Assembly: GCA_036023115.1 (NCBI GenBank)
Contig: JAYKKT010000086.1
Location: 11,795,501-11,859,500 of the forward strand
Source of the DNA: Brasenia schreberi
Lineage: Eukaryota > Streptophyta > Magnoliopsida > Nymphaeales > Cabombaceae
Length of the DNA: 64,000 nt
Direction of reading: 5' to 3'
Position 1 is the first letter of the stretch. The number at the start of each line of letters is the position of its first letter. The notes under the pieces were generated by a model. That model was not told where the DNA came from, made no database searches, and was given only the letters and a program-made list of their open reading frames with translations. The position numbers and the translations under genes were made by a program. Positions 8,930 through 21,016 of the stretch are shown in pieces.

Positions 8930-9727
8930 CAGGTTTCAAATGGGTCTTGGATATTGGGTCTTGGATTTGGGTCTGGGTATCCAAATCCAATCCAAACCCT
9001 ATTTGGATCTGGATCACAGATCTCGGATCTCGGATATTTTGAGATCCAGATCCAATCCAAATATTTATTTGGGTATCTCGGATCTCGGATATTTTGAGAT
9101 CCAGATCCAATCCAAACACCATTTGGATCTGGATCTGGATATTTTGGGTCCAGATCCAGTCCAAACTTTTCTTCTACTCCTTGGTTTTCTGGTCCTTTCT
9201 GGTGCTTGTCACCGTCGGTTTCGAGCGGGCTTCGATTCATCGGAGGCACAACTCTAGCCTGGGTCTTCCCCAAGTCTTTCTTCCAACCGGTGTTCTACTT
9301 TTCTGGACTTTTTCGGCCTTCGTTTCGGTGCACCGTTTTGGTTTTTGGCTAGTTCCTATTGATATCGAACTCTGATTGCCGCACGGGTTCCGTTCTTCAT
9401 TCTAACGGGACGTGTCTCAGACTTATGTCGATTTCCTTAGGTACTGGACTTCTTTCTGCATTTTGGAGCTGCTTTGCGCTTTTTCTTTGACCCAAATTAC
9501 ACTTTTACCCTTTTGTCGGGCTTTTCTCTGAACGGGCTCTCCTTTCTTCCATTTTTGAGCAGGGGGTGGCTTTTGAGACTCCGGGCTCGATTTGCTCTTC
9601 TTGCCGGGGCTCTCCTTTTGCCTTTTGTACCTATTTTCACATTTTAAAATAGGTTGTCATTTTGGATCAAACGAGTTTTTTGTGTTTTTGAGACTTTTTG
9701 ATTTTTGGAAAATTCGGGGTGTTTACA

Positions 9728-10694
9728 CACACACATTGAGCCTTTCTTCTCTTAAGCTAGAGTATATATTTCCATTCGGGTATTTACTTTAGTGAAAGTT
9801 GTGTGAGTTGCAATTCAATTTGGGTAGTTACATTCAAGTCATGTGAGTTTGTCATTTAAATTTCACACTTACACACACGTGCATTGTGCCATTCCGCTCT
9901 TAAGCTAAAGTATATATTTCCATTCGGGTATTTACTTTAGTGAAAGTTGTGTGAGTTGTCATTTCAATTTCACATGAAGCACACAAAAGCACTCAAGCCT
10001 TTCCGCTCTCCACTCTCACACACATTTTGAGCCTTTGTTACTCATAGGATATAACATACTTATATATTTTCAAGTTGTGTGAGTTTACTTCACGTCGAGT
10101 TGCACTTCCCTTTGTGTGGATTTACATTAAGTCGTGTGAGTTGCTTTACATTTCGGGTATTTACATTAAGCTACGTGAGTTGCACTTCAATTTCGGGTAT
10201 TTACATTAAGTTGTGTGAGTTGTGCTTTCAATTCGAGCCTAGCTCACATCATCATCTCAAAACCCAAAAATATTTGTGCATCTTTGCATTTGTTAGATTT
10301 TCAAAAGCACCCCGAATCTACGCATGAACTACGTTGAAAATAGGCCACTTGTGCACACACATATCCAGCCAAAATAGCTAAACCTCAAAGACTTAGGTTC
10401 GTCCAAAGTCGTGATAAAACTGCAAACTAGGCATACATCGAGTTTTTCAAACACTGATCTTGCAAAGTTTTGTAAAAACGAAATTTTAAGCGTTTAAACT
10501 GACCCTTGAGCATCGGTTCAAGAAGGTTAAACGAAAAGATCCCGCTTTCCCACAATTGCCAAAAGAAGTCAGGATATTTTCAAAAATCTTCGCTAGCTTA
10601 AGCAAGCTAGTTGGCACACCCATAAAAACGATGTAGATATGAAAAGGTTCATTTCCGGTCTCAAAAACCAGAAGTGAAAATTTTCATGTTTATA
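9728..10694 (+). repeat. R3 5' LTR, 3' part
   Basis: This is the last ~970 bases of the LTR: several GAGCC...GCTC units, tandem 'tttacattaagt.gtgtgagttgc' words, the CATCGG hairpin (10505-10522), the GCTAGC hairpin (10592-10611), the primer-site-like TGGCACACCC (10612-10621) and the end CATGTTTATA. It lacks U3 and promoter. Confidence 0.8.
10505..10522 (+). other. Conserved U5 hairpin with CATCGG loop
   Basis: CTTGAG - CATCGG - TTCAAG. Compared with R2/R5 the fifth pair is A-T instead of C-G, a compensatory change, while the loop is identical. Confidence 0.6.
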
Positions 10695-10698
10695 GGTT

Positions 10699-10715
10699 TG
10701 GCACGCCCGGTGGGA
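10699..10715 (+). other. R3 primer binding site
   Basis: TGGCACGCCCGGTGGGA lies four bases after the LTR end and is nearly identical to those of R2, R5 and R7. Confidence 0.75.
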
Positions 10716-10826
10716 GTCGGGGCTTAAAACTTTGATAAAACAAACAAAACTCTCCGAAAAATTTCCAAAAGTGTTTAAAATTTTTGCCTAAATTGCATTT
10801 GTAGGATTTCAAACTTTTGTTGAGTC

Positions 10827-13714
10827 ATGTCTAGTTCAGGCTCTAATAAAGTGACCAGCTGAGCCTCGCACTCGTCAAGTTCCTTTTCAAAAAGGATTTC
10901 AAAATCTCAACTCAAGTGTAAGAAAAAAGAGTTAGAAAACTTGCGTAGGGAATTCGAGGCTAAAATAAACGCAAGAATCAATGCCCTTAGCCAAGAGGCT
11001 GAGGCGGCCGACTCTTGCTCGTCACATGGCGAACCCACCAAAGCCAAGAAAAGAACTACCAAGACCAGAAAACCCAAGGAAACCTCTGCAATGGAGGGGG
11101 ACCAATACCAAGATTCCTTCACACTGAATGACCGCAAAGCCCTTCAACAACTGTTTAGGGGGCAAAACAAAGAAAAGAAATCATACGCCCTATCTGACTT
11201 CCTTCCTTCTGATTATGAAACAAACAACGATGACGACATACCGAATTTCCATTGGTATGATGGCACGAGGGATCCTAGATCCCACTTGCAACTCTTTTCG
11301 CGAAGAGCCCATAAGAAGAAAAGGGACTCTGCCAAATGGATTTATTGGTTCCCCCTTTCCCTCAACGGGACTGCTTCAAAATGGCTTACTTCCTACGATT
11401 TAAGCCAGTTTGCTACTTTCGAAGAGTTAGCAAACAACTTTATGCAAAGATTTTCGTACAACATGGAAGTAACGCTCACCTTAAACACCTTGAGGGACAC
11501 GAAACAAGCTTCGAACGAGGATGTACACGCATTCATCGTTCGATGGAGGTCCCTCCTTGGGCAAATAAAAGAGCCCATCTCCGAAGGATGCGCAGTCATG
11601 CTCATCCTCGAAAATTTTAAAACGAAGATCAAAACTCTTCTTTCATTGCATGAAATTTCTACCTTTCACAAATTAATAAAGAAGGCTTCCTTGTTTGAAA
11701 CCAATCTAAAAAAGGGAGTCTATGACGACTTGTGGAAGGGAAAAATACTTCCCAAAACGAGATTTGAAAAACCTAGAACTTACGGGCCACTCATGTGGAC
11801 AAAGGGGCAAAACCCCAAAAGATTGCAAATGTCCGAGTAGAGTCAAGCCCGGCGGGCACTTCAAAAAAGCTTGAACAAAAAAATGAAAGATTTCAAAAAA
11901 ACTTTGAAAAACGAGAGTATACCCCACTGGGGCAACCTGTCTCGAAGGTCCTAGACCTCCTACTTGCCCAAGGTTTGGTAGTACTCCCGGAAATTCTAGA
12001 GGGGACCCCGCCAAAAGGGAGGTTTTTGAACAGATATTGCAAGTATCATCGGCTCAAAGGCCATGATACAAACAAATGCTTTTCCCTTTTAAACAAAATT
12101 GAAAACTTGATAGAGCAGGGCCGACTCCAGGTCACTGAAGAAACTGAGCCTGCCCAAGCTGTGCTCAAAGAACCCTTCCCCAATCATGCAAGTACCAGTG
12201 GGAAGGGAAAAGAGGTATGTGCTTTCACAACCTCAAAAGATTTTGTGCATACATCATATTATGGCTTTACTACTTGTCACATACAACTTTCTCTCATCAT
12301 ATACAAGAAAGCCGCCCAAGTAGTGATCCAGGGAGCGCTTAGAGTTCCGCCCCCAACTAGAGCCATCTTAGAAATTCTGAGTGCTCCAAAGCACACAAAT
12401 AGAGCCAACATAGGAGCGAGCCTTAGGCAAAGTGTGGGGGAGGTGACCAGGTCCGGAAGGATCTATCAACCCCCACACCTAGAAAAAATTGCTAAAAAAG
12501 TTGTCTGTGTTCCTAGCCCTTCAAAAGCATGTATTCCTAAGGTTTTCCAAATCACGGACAAAGGTAAAAACGTTTTAACCTCATTTGATTTTGAAAATCA
12601 TCTTTCTAAGATCCCGATAAACATGTCCATCCTAGAGTTGATATAAACCTCACCTAGGCATAGACTAGTTTTAGAAAAAATCTTAGAAAGAGCCAAGGTT
12701 AACTCGAGTATAACTCCTGAGTCCTTGTCATTTCTAGTTGCACCAATCTGTGCAAAAACACTAATTGTGTTTTCAGAAGACGAAATCGAAAGACCATATG
12801 AAACACACAATCACGCCCTGCATATCGAGGTGGTATTGAATCACCATCCTCTAGACAGGTGCTTAGTTGATGGGAGAGGAGGTCTCAACATCCTTCCGCT
12901 ACACGTGGCATGTCAAATTGGAGTCACCTTGACTTCTGTAAACCCAAGCCCCATCGTTATCACTGGATACGATGGGAATGCATCAAAACCTTTGGGAGCC
13001 ATAGAGTTACCCATAGAAATTGGGGGAATAACCCACGCAGGGGTGTTCCATGTCTTAGACATACACCCCCACTACAACCTACTTCTCGGAAGACCCTGGA
13101 TACACAGCCTTCGTGCTGTGCCATCCACCTTCCATAGGTGTGTAAAAATCTCTCACGAGAATCAAACCGTGGTAATTCTGGGCGAAAGCCACCCACAGCT
13201 AAGGGCAGTTCAAAACTTCCCTTGCTTGTCAAGTGAAAAGGCCTACGGGGCCAACCCCGTGTAATCCATGGACAAATCATACGAATTCGTCCCTCAAAAC
13301 CCTAGGGCAGTCGTGTACGTCAAGGGGCAACTCAAGGCTGACCCACCAAAAGTCGTGACTATCCTAAGCAAATCCAAACTCCCTATATTTCCAAAAGCCC
13401 TAAACAGAAAACCATTCGAGCATGCCATGGATGACAGCAAGTTCCAAGGTCATCCTTTGTACAAAGAGTTTTCTAAAATAAGAAAACCTTGGAACATGCT
13501 ACTCAACATGGGTTACATGCCCTACCAGAGTTTAGGGAACAAAAACAATGGGAATCTAGAGCCTGTCTTCCCAAACCCAAATCCAAATAGGTATGGGATA
13601 GGCTATATTCCCACCATACCCTCAGAACCACCACCTACGACCACTTGGGTCAAGGGTGCCTTGGAGCCTGCTAAAATCGAGACCTATGGCTTAGATCTCT
13701 TGTTCAGAGACTGA
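10827..13714 (+). pseudogene. R3 gag-protease, with stops and a frameshift
   Basis: This is the Gag precursor plus retropepsin. The start at 10827 (MSSSGSNKV) follows a TTTGTAG acceptor-like motif, as in the relatives. Gag shows the Lys-rich N-terminal segment, the capsid-like block YWFPLSLNGTASKW and an intact C-x2-H-x4-H-x4-C knuckle near 12035-12080. Protease shows LVDGRGGLNILP with catalytic Asp in D-G-R and the flap/GRPWIHSL region, then a tail ending LLFRD at a natural stop. Defects: TGA near 10860 (from CGA), a one-base shift near 11785, TAA at 12644 (from CAA) and TAA at 13262. The protease and its C-terminal ~150 residues share one frame apart from that last stop. It is not expected to be active. 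Confidence 0.85.
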
Positions 13715-13740
13715 TTCGTGGTGTTTTCTTTGTAGGTGTG

Positions 13741-16700
13741 ATGGAAGACCCCTCTTTAACCAAAAAGCCAAAAAAAATACAAATTTTCAAAAACCTAAAA
13801 ACATTGGAAAATGGCAAAAATACCAAAAAAATCTTGTACATACCAGCTCCTAGTCGAAATTTGGGAAAAGCCAAGGAATTTGAAGAAAAAGTCGTCTTCA
13901 TAAAAAGACCAAAAACTTCAAAACTTGTAGAAATTCCAAAACCAAAACTAGGTGTTTGTAAAAAGCATGCATTAACTCCAAATTCCCTAGGATTCAAAAT
14001 CCTTGAGAATGATCAAAGCACGGAGGAGGATCCCCCTCTCCCTGAGGAGGATCAAACCTCCAAGCTTCTCGAGTTTCACAAAATTCTTGATTTAGAAAAA
14101 CCTTCGAATTCTGTAGGAGGGGATTTCATAGAAGTCGACCTAGGGAGTGAAGCAAAACCAAATCATATTAAGATAGGCACATGTCTGCATGAGCATGAAA
14201 AAGCATCATTCATTGCAGTCTTGAAAGCCTACATAGACATTTTTGCATGGACATATGAAGACATGTTGGGTCTAGACCCAAAAATCATAGAGCATTGTCT
14301 TCCCCTAGATTCGGATTCAAAACCCATAAAACAAAAGCTTAGAAAGATTCATCCGAACATACACTCTCAAGTGAAAGAGGGTTTAGAAGATCTGCTTAAA
14401 GCTAGTTTTATAAAACCCATTGCGTATTCTGATTGGCTTTCAAACATTGTTGTAGTTCGAAAAATCCAATGGGAAAATTCGAATTTGCATCGATTTTAGA
14501 AATCTGAACAAAGCCACTCCAAAGGATAACTTCCCTTTACCAAACATTGATTTGATAGTCGATAGTACTGCAAATCATGAAATGTTTTCCTTCATAAATG
14601 GCTACTCGGGTTATAATCAAATCAAGTTAGCCCCAAGAGATCAGGCTAAAACTGCTTTTACCACACCCTGGGGCACGTACTGCTACACAATCATGCCCTT
14701 TGGTTTGAAAAATGCTGGCGCTACATACCAAAGAGCCATGACTACAATCTTTCACGATCAAATTCACGAGCTCTTAGAAGTGTATGTGGATGATCTCTTG
14801 GTGAAATAAAAAACCCGATGCACACACATCGAATCTTTGCAAAACATTTTCGAAAGACTGAGGCTTTATAAAGTGAAACTAAACCCTCAAAAGTGCATCT
14901 TCAGAGTGGAATCCGACAAGCTTTTAGGTTTTATGGTAAGCCAAAGGGGCATTGAAGTCGACCCCTCTAAGTGCCAAGCCATCATAGACATGTCTCCACC
15001 CTCCAATTTAACTCAAATGTGAAGCCTCTAAGGTCGCCTCTAATCGATTAGAAGGTTTATTTCAAACCTCGCAACAAGATGCGAACCTTTCAACAAGCTT
15101 TTGAGAAAAGGGGTGAAATTTGTATGGGAGGATGATTGCCAAAAAGCTTTCAAAAGATTAAAAGCATATTTGGTTAATCCTCTAGTTTTAAACTCTCCAA
15201 AGCAAGGAAAACCACTTTTACTTTACATTTCTGTGCATATGAATGCATTGGGTGCTTTATTAGCTCAATATGAGGATGATACCCATAAAGAGTATGCTAC
15301 TAATTATATTTCAAAAACTCCATTGGCTTATGAAAGAAACTATCAAGCCATGGAGAAAACATGTTTGGCCTTAGTGTGGGCCTGCTAGAAATTTTGACAT
15401 TACTTCCTAGATCATGAGATCTGGATAGTATCTAGGCTTGATCCAATCAAGCATTTGTTTGAAAAACCTATCCTAACGGGTAAGATGGGTAAATGGCAGC
15501 TCCTCTTAATGGAGTATGACCTAAAATTCCATCATCAAACCTCCATTAAGGAGCATGCCCTAGCTGATTATGTGGCTGATTTTCCCTTGGAAGATTCATA
15601 TCCCATACTTGATGAAATGCCCGACGAGGGCATCTTTCTAAACTAATTTCAAAACTATATCTTAGCAAACTGTTTAAATGAAAACCAAGTGTGGAAAACG
15701 CACTTCGATGGGGCAAGAAACCAAAGAGGGGCTGGTGCGGGAGTCATCCTCATATCCCTTGAAAAGGGAGAAATCCCCATTGCTATTCGCCTAGATTTTG
15801 AATTTCCAACAACACAGCCGAGTATGAAGCACTCATACAAGGCTTGAAAATTTCGAAAACTCTAGAGGCATCGTGGATCGAAGTCTTTGGAGACTCTTTA
15901 CTTGTCATTAACCAAGTATTGAAAATTTGGCAAGTCAAAAATGAAAAACTCCTTCCATACCACGAATTGGCCACCAAATTGGTTGATTCATTCAAATCAT
16001 GTACACTCACACACATAGGAAGAGAGGACAATGGCATAGCCGATGCCCTCTCATTCTTAGGCTCAGCCCTAAGGGTTGATCCCACTTTGGGAACTCAATC
16101 CTTAGAAATATGGCACTCACTCACTCCATCCATTCACAATTTGGAGATTTGTCAAAACAACCAAAGTTCTACTGAAAAACCCTGGTTTTCAAGACATAAA
16201 AGATTTCTTAGAAAATGGAGGATTTTTAGAATTTGCTTCGCCTAAAGACAGCTTTTATTCGAAAGATTTCAACCCAATACATAATTTTGGGATGGATTCT
16301 TTATAAAAGGAGTTTTACTGGCATCTTATTGAGGTGTGTAGACCTTGAGGAGGCTAGGATGATAATACATGAATTCCACGATGGAGAATGTGGAGGGCAT
16401 GTAAATGCAAACATGATGGCGATGAAAATACTTAGAGCCAGTTACTTTTGGTCCACCCTAAAGCAAGATTGTCATGATCATGTTAGGAAATGTCACCCAT
16501 GTCAAGTGCATGGACACGCCATTCATATCCCATCATCAACCTTGCATTCCATGGTCAGCCCATGGCCATTCACCATGTGGGCGTTTGACATCATAGGACC
16601 AATTTTTCCAAATGCATCAAACGGACATAGGTTTATCCTAGTAGTCACGGAGTATTTTTCTAAATGGGTTGAAGCTATCTCCCTGACTAATGTCCAGGGG

Positions 16701-17417
16701 CAACATGTAGTGGCGTTCATTAAGAAAAATATCTTGGCTCGATTTGGAGTTCTAAGAGACCTAGGTTCTGATAATGGCACCCCCTTCAAGAACGAGAGGA
16801 TGGTAAAGTTATGTAACACTTATGGCATAACTCATCACTTCTCATCACCCTACTACCCTCAAGGCAATGGCCAAGCCGAAGCCACCAACAAGACTCTCAT
16901 AAGCATTATTGAGAAAACCTTAGAGAAGGGTAGGACATGGATGAAAAGTTGGATGAAACCTTATGGGCTTATAGGACTTCCATCCGAACTCCCACAAATG
17001 CCACAACATTTGAGTTGGTCTATGGCACAAATGCCATTCTCCCCATTCATACCAAACTGCATTCATTCCATACATCACTTCCACTCAACCTCCCCCTAGA
17101 GACGTTTCAGCATGCTAGAATGGCCGAGCTTGATTTATTAGATGAAAGAAGGCTCCTTGCTATAGAGCATGCAATGCATACCGGCAAAGGGTAGACCGAC
17201 ATTATGAAAAGCATATGAAACCTCACCACTTCAAAGTGGGAGACCTTGTATTGAAGATCATCCACCATCGTGGCCCACAAAGTGGTGGCCCAAGTGGGAT
17301 GGTCCTTATGTTGTGCGTGGAACCACCATGAACAATGCATACTGGTTAATCGATGTTGAGGTTAGGAATTTAGCAGACCCTATGAATGCCCAATATTTCA
17401 AAAAATACCATGTGTAG
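13741..17417 (+). pseudogene. R3 pol (RT, two RNases H, integrase), broken
   Basis: It starts 26 bp after the protease stop, just behind TTTTCTTTGTAGGT. The first ~170 residues are a Lys/Pro-rich linker. Reverse transcriptase follows, with YVDD near 14785, then the gypsy RNase H, the archaeal-type RNase H (FDGARNQRG, FGDS, IADAL), the integrase zinc finger (H-x-H and C-x2-C), the D-D-E core (AFDIIGP, SDNGTPF, GQAEA) and a GPY-like end at YHV. Damage: an extra A near 14463, stops near 14808, 15020, 15028 and 15388, a TGA for CGA near 15397, stop 15644, and shifts near 15800, 16220, 16935 and 17190. All domains can be recognised but no enzyme could be made. Confidence 0.85.
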
Positions 17418-18594
17418 GGTCTAAGCTAAATTCCCTTTTGTAAAAATATTTTGAGGAAATTTCCTTTGAAACTTCATGAGTGAGGATTAAAGTAAATCGT
17501 GTGACCCTGAATGAGAGAATCGATGCTTGTGAAAAAGAGGAGTTTTAAAAAAAAGCAGATGGGTTACATTTCAAAAATCTTCATCTTACAAAGGAAGGAC
17601 TAGTTCGATATAGCAAAATACTTGGAAGTAATGCGTGCTATTTCTAAATAGGCTGATCTAGGATTAATCGAGTAGATCATTGGGATAAGTCTTTCCCCTC
17701 TTCTCTTCTCTTCCCCAAAAGGAAAATTTGGCAAAAAGCAAAAAGGGAAATCCCTACAAAAGTTGTTTTCTAAAAGAAAGCAGAATTGCAAAGAAAAATC
17801 GTTCTTTTATGGAAAAGAGGTCACAAAGAAAAAATACTCCCAAAGGGAGACCCTCTGTGGAAAAAAAAGAGAAAAGTTGCCAAAAGCTCAAAAGAGCAGT
17901 TTTCCGCCTCTTTGCCTCAAACAATGGGATGCTCCAGAAGGGACCGTGGTAACTCTTTCCCCATCCCTACGACTTATCCCAAGTGAAGAAAGATTCAATT
18001 CAAGGAATCCTAAAGTAAAAATAGGATATGCTTACTTGAATCTTGTTTTGTTTGAGAATTAGACGTTGTTAGGTAAGGCATAGAAATTTTGAAATACTAC
18101 TTGATTTTCTTATAAAACCTCTGCTAGATTAGCGAGTGTTAAGACTCAAGTAAAGAGAAACACAAGAAGCTGAAAATATTTAGGATTGAAGCTAAAAGGA
18201 TTTTTCCCTCTCTCAAAAAGGAAAGTGAGAAAAACCCTTAACATCGAGCAACATAAGACCAGCTCACTTAGTGCAGCAGGTCTTCATAAGACTCCCAAGT
18301 TCAACCATTCCATTAAGTCTCTAGAAAACCATATTTTCTAACATATCATTCCATGTCATTCACTCATATGTGCATGCATGGACATCAAATACATGATCCC
18401 AATTAGGACTAGAGCCGCATTAGGTAAAGTCCCCTTTGACAAAAATCCCCTCTTACCAGGAACAAAGAAAAAGTTTTTCTCAAAACTAGGACGATCCCAT
18501 CTTCTCGAGGATGAATCCAGGGAGAAAGGAAAAAGGGGTGTTGTCTTCTTTGCCATTATCCAAATAAATTTGGATAATGCCAAAGAGGGACATC
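17418..18594 (+). other. R3 3' noncoding region and polypurine tract
   Basis: About 1.2 kb lie between the integrase stop and the 3' LTR, with no credible gene. They hold purine-rich runs (17690-17900), a short CTCCC-AAA-GGGAG hairpin near 17838, an 'agaagggaccgtggtaa' block and, at the end, a perfect hairpin (18554-18579) and the polypurine tract AAAGAGGGA (about 18582-18590). The same region is conserved in R4, R5, R6 and R7. Confidence 0.75.
18554..18579 (+). other. Perfect hairpin before the polypurine tract
   Basis: Twelve-base arms (CATTATCCAAAT and its exact complement) with an AA loop end one base before the purine tract. R5 has the same structure with changed arms that still pair. 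Confidence 0.75.
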
Positions 18595-19178
18595 TATAAA
18601 CACCCCAAAATCAAATGATTTTTCAAAACAAATACCTGGTTTGAAAATCCATTTCAAAACCAAGTTTGCGTTTTTGAAAACCCAGGAGTTCCAAAAGTTG
18701 TAAACTTTTTGTTAAAAACCCTTTTGAAGTATGGATTTCTTAAACTCGAGCCAAGTCCCAATTTTGTAAGCAGCCAAATCAAACAGATGGAGCCTGATCG
18801 AAAAGCAGCTCCAAAAGCAGGTCCAAAAGCCCAGAATTCAGCCTGGCCTCATGAAATCAGGATAAAAAAGCAAAAAGAGAGCCCAGGCCAGAAGCAGACT
18901 TCAGCCCTGAAACATGAAAAGCAAAGCCAAAGCACCAAGCAAAACCATCAGTCCAAGCTTGAAATTCTAAAATTCAGACGAAACGAAGTCCAAAAGGTGA
19001 GAAGGAGATCGGACGAAAAGGTTGGGGAAAACCTAGCCCAAGAAGGAGCACTAATGAAGCCAAGGCCCGCGAAAACCATCCGTCTTGAAACACCAAGAAG
19101 GATTGAAGAAACGAAATTTTAGATTGGATTTGGACCTAAATATCCATACTCAAATAGTGTTTGGATCAGATTTGGATC
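18595..19178 (+). repeat. R3 3' LTR, 5' part
   Basis: It begins TATAAACACCCC (TG changed to TA) right after the polypurine tract and has the GAAAACCCAGGAG box at 18676-18688. It ends inside the ATCCAAATCC array, where the inverted R4 LTR starts. Confidence 0.75.
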
Positions 19179-20329
19179 AATGTGAGTAAGCGCTCAGTCT
19201 GTATGCTTTAAGAAAAACTTGATTTTAAACAAACACGACTCTTTTGAAAACTTAAAGTGTTTTATCGATTGGTTTTGTCAAAATTGCAACTTTTATGCAT
19301 GGGATCTATGCGTTCTTACGTCTCTCGGGTTTTAGCCAATTTTGGCGTGTAGTCGTGTGCATCCAGTGCTCGATTTTGGGCAAGTTCTACACGATTTGAT
19401 CAATCTGGTTTGATGCAAATATGCTCCCTATCTCGAGTGTGGCGGATATGCAATACAAACTCACACAACTTGAAGGGAAAACCCAGAATTTAAAGACATA
19501 GTAGAAGGGAAATAGCATAAAGGGAAATATGGCTATATCTTAGATGCGGAAGGGAAAATATATATAGCATTATCTTAAGAGCGAGAAGGCTCAATGTGAG
19601 TGAGCGCTTTGAGTGTATAAATTAAAAGGCAACTCACACGACTTGAACCTTAAAAACCCAGCTGAAAGGGGAAATATGTATATATATGTAAGAGCGAAAA
19701 GGCTCAATGTGAGTGAGTGCTTTTGAGTGTATAAAATGAAAGACAACTCACACGACTTGAACCTTAAAACCCAGCTGAATGTATATAAATAGAGCTATAT
19801 CCTATGGGCTGTTGAGGACCGTTTTGTGTGCAAAGGTGTGCAGATAAGAGCGGAAAGGCTCGAGTGTACGTGTGTGATTCGTGTTTCAAGCCATAATATT
19901 ACATCTCGAGGGGAGACTACGCTCCATTATTACAACCCCGTATCGAATTTAATTGAACTTGAAGCAATGTAAAGAACCAGATTTGAGCACTTACACTTAG
20001 TCTGCTTGGACTTTCTTTATCAATGGGATCCGACCTTGGATATAACCGTTGGATGGACCTCTCGCTGCGAACCGATCCGATGCGTGGAGTTTTTGGTCCT
20101 AGTTCACGATCTAGGCTATGTCAACACACGAAGGTTCTATGGTTTTTGGGTGGGATTCGAACAAACTTGAGGCAAAGATATAGGGGATCTAAGGCCAGCT
20201 CTAAGGTGAAAGGCTTAGGTAGGGTTTTAGTCCAAGTCCTAAGGTGATACTCGACCAACTAGGGTCCGAGTTGGGTGATGATCCATGGGTAGTTCTAGGC
20301 AAAACACTAAAGGGATGCCCTAAGGGAGT

Positions 20330-20537
20330 GCTCGGCCAAATGGTGGCCGAGCTTGGTATGGGCTTGGGTGGAGACGATCTTGGGTAGAACTAGGCTCGAT
20401 CTTAGTAAGATTCGGCCAGCTCTTAGTTGGTTGAAAGTTGCTGGATTTTATCAACGGTATTGGGTGGTTTAGAGAGTTAGGATTTATGTACTAAATGAGG
20501 CTGATCTAGGGTGGGCTCGGCCAGCCAATGGCCGAGC
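20330..20537. repeat. GCTCGGCCA/TGGCCGAGC hairpins in R4 3' LTR
   Basis: Perfect inverted repeats lie at 20330-20352 and 20515-20537, each with 9-bp arms and a 5-base loop. An imperfect relative follows near 20597. The 5' LTR copy has four such units. Confidence 0.75.
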
Positions 20538-20887
20538 TTGGACTGGTATTAGGTGGGGACGGATTTGGGTGAAACTAGGGTAGCTTTTAGTGAAGTTCGG
20601 CCAGCTTCTTGGCTGGACTTTGCTGGATTTTTAAGAGGTGGTATGGGGTGGTTTAGAAAGGCTAGAAGAGAGTGGTTTAGGTGGGTTCTAGGGACTCACT
20701 CACCTTGGCCACGGTTTTGAGTGGTTTCCACGCGCCAAGTCTTCACAAAGAATGGGCCATCCAAGGCTGTCGAATCCACTTGAGCAGCACCTTTCATTTT
20801 GCGTGAAATGGAGAAGCCATCTTGCCCACAACATGAGCCCACGTTTTACAAAAAGCAAAGGGGGAAAGCTAGCCCCCTTTGTTGACC

Positions 20888-20891
<4 letters not shown>

Positions 20892-20951
<60 letters not shown>
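20892..20951. repeat. (CT)n microsatellite
   Basis: About 60 bp of pure CT lie upstream of a TATA box of the inverted LTR, on its transcribed side. The matching tract in the other R4 LTR is shorter (~49 bp). Confidence 0.95.
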
Positions 20952-20952
<1 letters not shown>

Positions 20953-21008
20953 TCCCAAGTGAAAACGTGAAAAAATTTGCAGCCTCTTTCAAGCCAGCCC
21001 CTCACGTC

Positions 21009-21016
21009 CTTTTATA
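21009..21016 (-). promoter_or_regulatory. R4 3' LTR TATA box
   Basis: The minus strand reads TATAAAAG about 650 bp from the LTR start, right after the ATCC array; the copy in the 5' LTR is at 28737-28744. Confidence 0.55.

Larger units (their letters stand above)
8423..9727 (-). repeat. Inverted LTR fragment cutting R2
   Basis: Read on the minus strand it begins TGTAAACACCCCG at 9727 and runs through U3, an ATCCAAATCC-like array (8938-9165), a TATA box and two perfect hairpins. It stops at 8423 without reaching the LTR 3' end. It separates the R2 protease from the R3 LTR, so both flanks were deleted or recombined. Open frames inside are shadows of the ATCC repeats. Confidence 0.75.
9728..19178 (+). 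mobile_element. R3: Tat-lineage Ty3/gypsy element, decayed
   Basis: R3 runs from a truncated 5' LTR through primer site, gag-protease, pol and a 1.2 kb 3' noncoding region to a truncated 3' LTR. The domain order is complete but the reading frames carry many stops and frameshifts. Both LTRs are cut by neighbouring LTR pieces, so target duplications cannot be seen. Confidence 0.85.

Noticed and set aside
8905..9273. Frames rich in Ile-Gln-Ile/Asp-Leu-Asp (also 2437-2959, 32041-32523, 43417-43736)
   Set aside because: They are translation of the ATCCAAATCC promoter arrays, on both strands.
10505..10522. Possible tRNA-like B box (GGTTCAAG) in the U5 hairpin
   Set aside because: No A box, acceptor stem or cloverleaf nearby; the bases belong to the CATCGG hairpin.
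20700..20970. Frames with long Leu-Ser or Arg-Glu runs (also 28435-28744)
   Set aside because: They are direct translation of the CT microsatellite.
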